Source of the DNA: Elymus sibiricus
Lineage: Eukaryota; Streptophyta; Magnoliopsida; Poales; Poaceae
DNA: 64,000 bases
Reading direction: 5' to 3'
NCBI GenBank assembly: GCA_039707655.1
Contig: CM077665.1
Span: 307,644,486-307,708,485 of the forward strand
In this document: piece by piece, positions 22,960 through 32,534 of the stretch
Layout of the letters: each line of letters opens with the position of its first letter
How positions within the stretch are numbered: position 1 is the stretch's first letter
Made by a program: the position numbers and the translations under genes
Notes under the pieces: model-generated
What the model was told of the DNA's origin: nothing
Seen by the model: only the letters and a program-made list of their open reading frames with translations
The model's database searches: none

Positions 22960-25098
22960 CTAATCGTTCTTGGGCTGATCTCCTCCGGTTGTTGATGATG
23001 GAGTCGAGAGAACTACGTCGGCGAAGATGTCGGCAGACGTCATGGACGGAGTTGGTGTAGCAACGGGAGGTACTGGAGGAGCTGATGGAGCCAAGGAGGC
23101 TGTAGCAGGTGCTGATGAAGAAGGCCTCAAATCTGGAACTGGCACTGTGGCTGATCTGGCCTGGGTAGAAAAGTGAGTGCCTGGCCTGAGAGGAGAGTCA
23201 TCCTCATCATCTGGAGTGTCGGGACTGGGCATGCTGTCAACTTCCTTCTTTAGCTCATTCACGGTCTTTGTCAGCCCATCCACCTTGTCATTAAGAGTCT
23301 TGATCCTATTCTCAAAGATCCTCACAAGACTATTCTGATTCCCCAGTATGTCCTTGATGTCCTTCTGCATGCCCTGAACGGTAGAGATCAAAAGATCCAT
23401 TTGCTCGTTCCTGGATCTAGGGACTGGAGCACTAGTGGCTCTAGCTGCCTCTGCCTCTGCCTATGCTGCAGCTGATGTGGGATGACCTGGGTCCATCACC
23501 ACAACGTTGTCCTCAAGATCTGGCTGAAGAGGCAAATGGGGCCTGTCAAGAGCAAAAATGTGCTTCTCCAGCTTGGAATTGATGAGCATCTGAATGTAGG
23601 GTGCATAGCAGCATGAGCGCTTCTGATTAGCAGCAACCCTCTTCACAGTCTCTACAATCAAGTCCATCACCCTTATCCTGGTGTGTCTATCAAGATGGAT
23701 CAGCATGTTGATGGAATAGCCTCGAATCATCTTGTCATCTCCAGACTTAGGCATCAATGTGTGCCTCAAGATGGTGTTCATGGTGCAGAGGCCAACCTGG
23801 AGGAAGTAAATGGATCCTAACTTGTGTGATTTCAAGTTTGCTGCAGGGATCACATTGTACATGTTCTTCATAGAATCATGACTCTCCTTGGATTCAGAAT
23901 AAACATCCAAGTCACCATCTTCCACCTCTGGGACTCCTAAGATAGAAGCCCATTCCTCAACAGTAGACTCATATCTTGCTTCTTCAGTCATCCACACAAT
24001 TGTACCATCTCCATAGAAGTGAGCAGTGGAGTAGAATTGCATGATCATCTCGTCGTTCCATGCAGTGAATTCTTTGCCAACAAATTCATCTAGGCCAATG
24101 CAATGAAAATTGTCTTGAACATTTGGAAAGTAATCTTCATTCTCCTTGATATACTTCCAGTCAACGTATCTCATGTCACTCACAGCTGGCCTCTTGTCAA
24201 GCAAGATTGTCTCATAGAAATCTTGTTGCTCCTTGGTGTAGAACCCGTAGTCCACAGCTGTTTTTCTCCTCTGGGCATATGGATCAATTGCTCTCCATGC
24301 CCTCAAACCTGAATCCTTCCTCTTCTTCATATCTTCAGCAAGCAGGTGGCTGGCATTGTGCTCTGGAAGGTGTGGTCCGAGCTTCATCAAAGCAGTGATA
24401 TCATCATCATCCTCAGCTTCCTTGAAAGTGGAGGTCTTGTTCTTGGAAGAAGCTGGGATCTCTCTGGAGAACCTCTTGGGTTTGTCAGCAGCAGCAGCCT
24501 TCTTTGGATCAGACTTGGTGCTCTTTGAAGTGTTAGTCTTGGGCATAGCATCTGCCATAAGCTTCTTTTTCTTCTTTGGAGGAGCCTTGACAACTGGCTC
24601 TTCCTCCTCTTCTTCAGCAGCTGCCTCCTCTGGATCCTCAAACATAGAGGTAGGCCTGCCAACAACATAAACAATCCTCTTCCTGGTTCTCTTCTTCTCC
24701 CCTGCCTTCTTAGGCATAGATTTCTTGGGAGGCTCAATTGTCATAGTTGCTCTGGAGCTCTCAGGTGCTCTCACTGTCTCAGAGCTAGCATACTCCTTCC
24801 TGATAGCTTTCTTCTTCTTGGAAGATGTGGCAACATCAACTTTCTTAGGCAGCTCCTCAGGGATGAAGTCCTCATCCACCTCATCAGAATTGAGCTTTCT
24901 CCTAGACCTTGTAGCAGCCTTGGGTAAATCAGGAGAACTAGGCACATCATCAAAACTCTCTTCAGGACTAGTGCCGGAACTCATGACAATATTCTCCTCT
25001 CTGAAATTGTTCTCACTGTCATCTGAAGCAGACATCTCTGACCCTGTGAATAGAGTATAGAAGAGTGGAGAGGATGAGTCATCACAAAATGCAGACAT
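22960..25098 (-). pseudogene. C2 accessory (env-position) ORF, one in-frame stop
   Basis: One reading frame of 713 codons broken once, by TAG at 23463-23461. Before the stop are 545 residues. The N-terminus is acidic and Ser-rich with Lys clusters (KKKKAIRK, KKKKKLM) that look like nuclear signals. Then comes a globular part of about 300 residues with a run of Trp/Tyr/Phe-rich blocks. After the stop there is a probable coiled coil (about residues 566-620) and a Pro/Ala/Ser-rich tail. I see no signal peptide or membrane helix. It lies 3' of the normal pol position, where Sireviruses often carry an extra 'env-like' ORF. I do not recognise a named domain. A TATA box and dyad arrays lie upstream. 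Confidence 0.7.
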
Positions 25099-25141
25099 TT
25101 CAAAAGATTGAACTAGGATTTCTCAAATTTTGCATTCTGCC

Positions 25142-25836
25142 AAATTACAACCGAGACAAAAATTTCGGACCCACCGAGACAAACAACCTGCTTTCCAGAA
25201 ACTTGGCACCATTTTCGGTCACACCGAAAATTAGTACTTGGTTCCACCGAGGTGTTCTGAGATGGCCAGAAAAACCGAATCGGTGTTACCGATTCTTTTG
25301 CATCGGTTCTACCGAGATTCATGTGCGGACGGCAAAACCTAAAAAATCGATCGTTCGCTATTCTACTGGAATTTCTAGAGGATAGGGAGGTTTGCAATCG
25401 GTGGCTTATCGATAAAATTAATTTCAATGCACAAGAATCGGACGGGGAGCGCAAGGAAGGCCGGATCCATACCCTAGCTTGGTGAAGGATCCGCTACGGC
25501 GACGACAGCGGCGAAGATTCCGTCGGCGGCGGTGATTCCCAACGGCGGAGACGCACGGGGAGGCAAGGGCGACGACCAGGGGTCCGGAGCGGCAGCTTAG
25601 GGTTGGAGGAAAACGGGCTCTTGAGATTGAATTTCAAAAGTCGTGTCCGCCAGAATATATACCATTCGCTGTCGGTGACACCGGTTCGAGATTTTCGGTG
25701 TCACCGAGTTTCTCAACTGTCAGCTGACAGGGAAACTCGTTGTAACCGAGATTAAGGAATCGGTGTTACCGAGATTGAAAATCCAGATCAACCCTAGGCA
25801 TTCGGTGAGACCAAGAATTTTGGTTGGTTCCACCGA
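25142..25836 (-). promoter_or_regulatory. Internal C2 promoter for the accessory ORF, with LTR-type dyad modules
   Basis: Minus-strand order: three dyad pairs (25824/25802, 25760/25737, 25695/25672), a TATA box (plus gaatatatacc, 25653-25663), a GC-rich leader (about 25610-25450), then three more pairs (25303/25280, 25238/25215, 25165/25142) before the ORF start at 25098. In-pair spacing is 23 bp (22 once) and steps are 65 bp (73 once). This is the same arrangement as in the LTR U3. The leader looks like a plant 5' exon: GC-rich, with a short upstream ORF starting at about 25470. Promoter activity is inferred from layout only. Confidence 0.65.
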
Positions 25837-26721
25837 GATGCACTTGGGAGGTTTTAATGGTCAGTCCCTTGTCGATGCTGAACTCCGAGTGCTCCTCACA
25901 TAGAGGGATCGAAAAGTACTTGTTCAAATTTTGTGATGCAGCAAGAATGGAATATGAGGTGAGAAAGCATAGATAGCTAGAGAGTGGTCCTAGGCATTCT
26001 TGTCCATCCAATTGGCACAAGGGAAAACAAAAGCCAAATAGCAACAATTGGATGTCCTCGAATGGATAAATAAATGCAGACCAACATGCTCACATAATAA
26101 GATGTCAAATGAAATCATGGCAAACATGCACAAACATACTAGCATCTATTAAGCATTTTGGCGATGCCGGAGTCATCTATATATGAGTATATTGACTTAG
26201 GAGCCAAGTAAGAATACTTGATCATAGGTCATACTCATCGTTTAAGCACAAGTGGGGTTACCACTTTTACATAAAGCATTTAATGTTGTCACATACTATG
26301 AGATGCTTTAACTCAAGTCTTAGAGTAAAGCTCCCCCTTGATGTGACATCCCCACATAGGAGGGATAAACTAACCTTGGGTTTTGTCGATGAAGACTTCA
26401 TGTTGGTGAGGTAGTGGTGGATGCTCAAGGTTGATGAAGATCACCATGAGTTGGGAGCATCCTTGTTGTTTCCTTACTCTTCTCACCTACATGGGTTAGT
26501 CCCAACACACAAGAGACAAATACAAGGATATCTATGGACATGGAGTGCAAAGCATGTGTGATGATGTCCATTGATTTGTTGATTACCTTGTCCCTTTCTT
26601 ACCTTTGAGGGAATGTGTGACTCCTTGAACTATTGCATAGAGTTGATGTTGATTGCAAATAGTTCTTGCCAATAATGAATGTGAGTGAATTTCATTGGCG
26701 GAGTCACCCCTCAAGAACTCA
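25837..26721 (-). repeat. C2 non-coding block between gag and the internal promoter
   Basis: No coding sequence. The segment at about 26170-26510 is homologous to C1 at about 19400-19760, which in C1 lies just 3' of RNase H. This marks the position where protease-integrase-RT-RNase H are missing in C2. A minor C-rich tract at about 26331 (ctcccccttg) resembles a polypurine-tract copy. Confidence 0.7.
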
Positions 26722-28907
26722 CTAGTTCTTCTTCTTGGGAACCCACATCAACTTGATGGGGATCCTTGGTGTTGAAGTAGCCCTTGTAGAAGTTGAGCTT
26801 GAAGTAGCCTTGGGAACCCACGCCACCAAAGCTTGGGATTCATCTTCATATGAGTCAATGTCCTCTTGAAGCTTGTTCTTGCCCTTGAGCTTGTGGTCTT
26901 GTGGTGGAAGGTCATCTTGAGTGTTTATTCCCTTGGGAGGAGTATTTTCATACTTCTCCTTTTGAGGAACAAACTTGGGCTTGGGGTATTGACCTTCTTC
27001 CCATTCAACTCCATTAGCGTTGAAGTAGCCAATGCCATGGTTCTTCCGGTATCCTCCGTGCTTGCGTACAATTTCCTCAAATTGCTTACACCCAGCAAGA
27101 CTCTTGTAGATACCTTTCTCTATAATTCCTTTCAATAAAGCATTTTCTTGCTCAAGTGTAACTTGGCTAAGAGAATCATCATTAGTGGAATCAATAGAAC
27201 TACTAGAAGCAACATCATTAGATTTGGCATTTTTATTGTTGCTACTAGATGAAGAACCTTTCTTGCCTTTGTTACTAGTTTGTCTAGATTTAACTTGAGG
27301 CATGAATGTAGACAAGAGTAATCGTTTGGCTAGATAAGATGAAGTCTTCTTTCGGAGATCGTCATTGATAGCTTTAAGAAACTCATGTTCTTGCTCCAAG
27401 GTGAGCTTCTCGAAGCGTAGCTTCTCATGAGTTCTTACAAGCTCTCTATGATCTTCGAGAGTAGATTCATGGGCTAACTTAAGAGTGTTTAATTCTTTAG
27501 TTAGTTGTTCTATTTTCATCTTATCATCATCAAATGACTTTTCTTGACTAGCATGAGAATTATCAAGTTCATTTTGACTAACATCACTAGTTTCATCAAA
27601 GTGCAAGTCATCATCACCAAGTAAATCATCTTCATCACTATCGAAATCAAGATACTCGAGGTGTGATACCTTGGGGCCTTTAGCCATGAAGCAACTTCCA
27701 CTCCCTTCATTTGGTGAATCAAATAGATCATAGGAGTTGGTAGTCACTAGTGCAAGTCCGGCAACACCTTCATCTTGACTATAGTCGGAGTTGGAGTGAT
27801 AGCTTCTCTCGGAGTTGTTTTCGGAGTCGGAGCCGGAAACCGATTCACCAACATGAGCTTGATGCCTTCTTCTTGTGTAGCTCTTGGTGTACTTGTCCTT
27901 CTTCTCCGAATCCCTACTTCTCCTTGAGGGTCTTCGTTCATAACGATCATCTCTACTCCTTCTCTCTCTTTGAGGTGATTCATTCCTTGAGCTTCGTCTT
28001 CTAGGTGACTCTTCTCTTCGTTTGTAGGGAGTCGTGCACTCATTGGAGTAATGTCCGGGCTTCCCACAATTGTAGCGGTTGCGGTCACGACTTGACGAAC
28101 GCTTCTCTTCATATCTTGAATTGGAGCTTCGTTCTTTGCCTCTATTCTTGTAGAACTTGTTGAATTTCTTGACCATGAGGCTTATCTCTTCATTGGTGAC
28201 AAGGTTGTCGCTTGAAGTTACGGGAGCATCACTTGTGGCTTTGTAAGCACCGCTAGACTTGTTGTGAAGCTCTTATTTGTCTTTGAGTGTCATCTCATGA
28301 GCAACAATCCTTCCAATGACTTCCGTAGGCTTGAGATCTTTGTAGTTGGGCATCATTTGGATCAATGTGCACACGGTGTCGTATCTCTCATCCAAAGCTC
28401 TAAGTATCTTCTTGATGATGAATTTGTCGGTCATTTCTTCGCTTCCTAAGCCGGCAATCTCATTGGTGATGAGAGCTAGCCTAGAGTACATCTCCGCGAC
28501 TCCTTCACCATCCTTCATCTTGAACTTGTCAAGCTGACTTTGAAGAACATCCAACTTGGATTCTCTCACGGACTCGGTACCTTCATGCATATCAACCAAA
28601 GTATCCCAAATCTCTTTTGCATTCTCGAGACGGCTGATTTTGTTGAATTCTTCGGGGCATAGGCAGTTGAAGAGAATGTCGCATGCTTGAGCGTTGTATT
28701 GCAACATCTTCAATTCATCCGCGGTCGCTTCACGATCCGGTTCCTTTCCATCACCAAAGAATTCACCTTGCAAGCCAACATGAACAACCGCCCATACGGT
28801 GGGGTTATTACCAAGAATATGCATTTTCATTTTGTGCTTCCAACTAGCAAAATTAGTGCCATCAAAGTACGACCTCTACGGTGATAATTTCCCTCACGAG
28901 ACGCCAT
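26722..28907 (-). pseudogene. C2 gag (UBN2-type with zinc knuckle), broken
   Basis: Copia capsid protein. The putative start at 28907 is separated from the main frame by a 1-bp shift at about 28870. The frame then runs from 28830 through the UBN2-type gag domain, a TAA at 28275-28273 (a Glu codon is expected from context), a zinc knuckle and a long C-terminal tail. The tail has Arg/Ser/Asp-rich and acidic stretches and a coiled coil (about 27520-27330). The knuckle reads RYNCGKPGHYSNEC, so the first of the expected CCHC cysteines is Arg; a single transition would explain this. No protease follows. Pseudogene, although most of the frame is open. Confidence 0.85.
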
Positions 28908-28945
28908 ACTCTCCTAGGTTGTGAGACCAATACAATGGAGACCAA

Positions 28946-28960
28946 AGCTCTGATACCACT
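28946..28960 (-). other. C2 primer-binding site
   Basis: On the minus strand TGGTATCAGAGC follows the 5' LTR by two bases. It matches the complement of initiator-Met tRNA over 12 bases. This fixes the element's direction. Confidence 0.85.
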
Positions 28961-30615
28961 TGTAGAACCGAAAGTATGTCTAGAAAGGGGGGGTGATTAG
29001 ACTACTTGACCAAATAAAAATCAACTTTTTCCCAATTTTAAGTGTTGGCAGATTTTAGCATTCATAGCAAGTCAAGCACACCCTACACATGCATGTCTAA
29101 GAGTATAGCAGCGGAAAGTAAGGACAAGCATGAGTAGTAAAGGAAGGGTAGGAAGATCAAATGCAATTTGTAGGCACGGAATTTTTTCCCGTGGTTCCGA
29201 TAGGTGGTGCTATCGTACATCCACGTTTATGGAGTCTTCAACCCACGGTGGGTAACGGTCATGAGAGTCCACGGAGGGCTCCACTCATAAGGGTCCACGA
29301 AGTAGAAACCTTGACTATTCCATAATGGCTTCCGTCCACGAAGGACTAGCCTCACTATGGGTAGATCTTCACGAAGTATGTGATCTCCTTGCCCTTACAA
29401 ACTTCTTGGTTCAACTCCACAACACGAAGTAGGAGGCTCCCAAGCGACACCTAACCAATCTAGGAGGCACCACTCTCCAAAAGGTAATAGGCTCGGCAAT
29501 GTCGATGAACTCCTTGCTCTTGTGCTTCAAGATGATAGACTCCTCAACACACAATCACTCTCTCACAGATTTGGCTATGGTGGAAGAGATTGATTTGGTG
29601 GAAAGCAACTTGGGGAGGCTAGAGATCAAGATTCATATGGATGGAGTGGAATGGCTTGATCTCAACACAAGGGTATGTGGCTCTCTCAGAAAATTGGATG
29701 GGGCAAGTATGGAATAGTTCTGAGTGCTTCTTTTTCGAGTGGGTCGTGGTGAAGGGGTATATATAGGCATCTCCAAAAATCCAACCGTTACACCTAAAGT
29801 GACTAACTCGGTGACACCGATGTGTTAATCTCGGTGGTACCGAAGTGACCAAAAGGTGACAACTTTTGAATCTCGGTGAGACCGATATATAAAACTCGGT
29901 GGTACCGATCAGGTGACCAACGGTTAGATTGTGCAATCTCGGTGACGCCGATTCTCACATCTCGGTGGTACCGATACTCGACCATGGCTTACCAGAGAGT
30001 TGGTCCAGAAACTCGGTGGCGCTGATCCACAATTCTCGGTGGTACCGATTCCTGTGAATGGCTATCTAGAGAGTTGGTCCAGAAACTCGGTGAGACCAAC
30101 TGGCAAATCTCGGTGGTACCGAGGACTGAAAATAGCTAAACAGAGAGATGGCAACTGAACTCGGTGGCACCGATGCAGAATCGGTTGCACCGACTGGCTA
30201 GGGTTTGGCATGGGTCTGTCTGAGTTTGGGAATCGGTGGCACCGAGTGGAAAGTGTTGGTTGCACCGATTTTGGATATTTGACTTTGGACAGACTTTTGT
30301 GGAAGAGCTTGTGGGTGTTTTTGGTGACTATCACTTGTGCACGTATGAGCATTTTGTTCACCAACACTACCTTAGCCCCTTTTGATAGTATTGGCTTTCC
30401 TATGGACTCAAAGTGATTTCTCACAAAGTAAAATGTAGAGTCCTCTTGCTTGAAGCTTTGCCAATCTATTTCCTTGCATCTTGGGGTAATCCACAATCCT
30501 TTTGCCATCCCTATCATTGAACTTTTCCTGAAATATACTTAGTGGAAACATTAGTTCAATGACATATATGTTGTTATTAATTACCAAAACCACCAAGGGA
30601 GCAAATGTGCTTTCA
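28961..30615 (-). repeat. C2 5' LTR
   Basis: 1655 bp from tgtagaaccg to gtgctttca on plus, next to TSD gtttg (30616-30620). It carries the same promoter block as the 3' LTR: TATA box at about 29757-29765 and the dyad array at about 29808-30265. Confidence 0.87.
29757..30270 (-). promoter_or_regulatory. C2 5' LTR promoter: TATA box and dyad array
   Basis: Same seven-pair TCGGT-N3-ACCGA array as in the 3' LTR, with small differences (for example one pair in which ACCGA has become ACCAA). It lies 5' of the TATA box on the minus strand. This copy would drive full-length C2 transcription. Confidence 0.75.
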
Positions 30616-31903
30616 GTTTGAGAGATGAAAGTTCCTTCTCTTGTTTGCTTGATTTGCAGGCCAAGAAAGAATTTCAGCTCACACATCATGGACATCTCAT
30701 ACTTCTCGGACATCAACCTTCCAAATCTTTCACTAAATTGTGGGTTAGTAGATCCAAAGATAATATCATCCACATAGATTTGGCACACAAATAATTCACC
30801 ATTAACTCTTTTAGTGAACAAGGTTGCATCAATTTTACCAATTTCAAATCCCTTTTCAATGAGAAACTTTGTTAAGCATTTATACCAAGCACGTGGAGCT
30901 TGCTTAAGACCATAAAGGGCTTTACGTAGCTTGTAGACATGATTAGGTTTCTTAGGATTCACAAAACGAGGGGGTTGCTTAACATAGACCTCTTCTTCTA
31001 TCTCACCATTTAAAAAGGCACTTTTAATGTCCATTTGATAAAGCATGATATCATGGTGATTAGCATAACCAAGGAGAATGCGAATAGCTTCAAGTCTAGC
31101 GACAGGGGCATAGGTCTCACCGTAGTCCATACCTTCGACTTGCGTATATCCTTGGGCTACGAGACGTGCCTTGTTGCATACGACTTGACCGTCTTCATCT
31201 TGCTTGTTCCAAAACACCCATTTAGTTCCGATGATGTTGTGCTCATCCTTGGGCTTCTCCACGAGTGTCAACACTTCGTTCCTCTCGAAGTTGTGAAGCT
31301 CTTCATGCATGGCGTTCACCCAATCCGGGTCTTCAAGAGCTTGTTCTACCTTCAAGGGTTCAATGCTAGAGATGAAAGAATAATGCTCACAAAAGTTAGC
31401 TAGGCGAGTTTTAGAGCGAGTGATTCTCCCAGTTTGTATGTCACGAAAGATTTGGTTTAGAGGATGGTTCTTGGTCACTCTTGCTCGAACTCGGGGTAGC
31501 TTCGGCTTGTTGGATGGTGGAGCTTCTTCATCGTCATCATCTCCTTCATCTTCGTTGTTGTTGAAGATGTCGTTTCCTTGAGGTGGTGGTGAAGGAGGTT
31601 GTGGTGGATCTTCATATTGTACTTCCTCCTCTTCATCTTGTCGTGTACCGCTTGTGGATGCCTCCATGTCATGTTGAGGTTCACCTTGACGTGAAGTAGG
31701 GGCTTCCACTTGAGTTGACGAAGTACTTTCCTTCACCTCCATGGGACAAATCTTGCCGATGGACAAGTCTTGGATAGCTTCCGAAGGATCCTTATCTCCT
31801 ACATCATTTGGCAATTGTTTGACTTGCGAACCATTAGATTCATCAAAGTTCACATCTACCGTCTCTTCAACTTTTCGAGTGAAGTTGTTGTAGACACGGT
31901 AAG
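30616..31903 (-). pseudogene. C1 reverse transcriptase, N-terminal part
   Basis: Minus-strand copia RT between C2 and Tat1. It opens with the post-integrase linker (acidic, Pro-rich), then shows the conserved KWVFWNKQDEDG block, the LVAQGYTQ and DIKSAFLNG motifs and the catalytic YVDD (in FVCQIYVDDIIFG). The frame is open through this fragment. It is cut at 30620 by C2 and at 31899 by Tat1, and continues at 20831 (RNase H side) and 45147 (integrase side). Confidence 0.9.
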
Positions 31904-32446
31904 TGTTGGGGATATAACCCGTGGTGAGACCCGCCCAGGCGGGGCCGGGTTACACCGGGCGGCTCGTAAGCCCAAGACTTGTAAGGTGGGCTTAAGGATG
32001 CAGGCAAGGCCGCCAGGGCGGCTTACCAGATGGGCCGTTGACAGGGGCCCAGAGACGGAAGATGGCGTGAAGACCCGGGTGGCTAAGCCGCCCGGTGGCG
32101 GCTTACCCAAGATGGTATGGCGGCTCAGAGACAGAATAGGACACGCTGTGTGAGTCGGTTTGAGACTCGTGTAACCCGGGGCCTTGACCTCTTATATAAA
32201 GGCTAGACCCCGGGGCGGCTTAGACAAGAAACCAAGTAATCGAGAGCTAGGTCAAGCAATCCGCTCCCTTGTAATCGATACTCCAGCTAATACAACACAA
32301 GCAGGACGTAGGCTTTTACCTCTACTTGAGGGGCCGAACCTGGGTAAACTCGTGTCCTTCGTCCCGATCAACCCCTTTGAGTCCACTGCTATGGCGATGG
32401 CCTCGAACCTAAGTCTTCGGACATCTGCCGTGACAAAACCACGACA
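31904..32446 (+). repeat. Tat1 5' LTR (543 bp)
   Basis: Begins tgttggggat and ends accacgaca. It contains a TATA box (tatataaa, 32193-32200). A reading frame from 32184 runs open through the R-U5 part into gag, but the likely gag start lies downstream of the LTR. Confidence 0.93.
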
Positions 32447-32448
32447 GT

Positions 32449-32466
32449 TGGCGCCCACCGTGGGGC
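32449..32466 (+). other. Tat1 primer-binding site
   Basis: tggcgcccaccgtggggc begins two bases after the LTR, in the right place and with the TGG expected opposite a tRNA CCA end. I do not assign the tRNA. Confidence 0.7.
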
Positions 32467-32534
32467 CAGCGCTCGGTGGTGTTGAGTTCTCAAAGGGCTC
32501 TCTACCAGGGATCGAGGGGTACGCGGTTGGCAGG

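Larger units (their letters stand above)
20832..30615 (-). mobile_element. Non-autonomous copia (Sirevirus-type) C2: gag plus accessory ORF, no pol
   Basis: 9784-bp element inserted in the C1 RT with TSD gtttg. It has LTRs of 1652 bp (20832-22483) and 1655 bp (28961-30615), a Met-tRNA primer site, a polypurine tract and minus-strand orientation. Inside are gag (28907-26722), a non-coding block, an internal promoter (25836-25142) and an accessory ORF (25098-22960). Protease, integrase, RT and RNase H are absent. The sequence 3' of gag (about 26700-26170) matches C1 sequence 3' of its RNase H, so pol was removed between those points. Movement would need enzymes in trans, possibly from C1-like relatives. 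Confidence 0.85.

Noticed and set aside
32184..32534. Tat1 gag starting inside the 5' LTR
   Set aside because: The frame is open there, but transcription starts within the LTR near the TATA at 32193 and the primer site lies in this stretch. ATG 32535 is the more plausible start.
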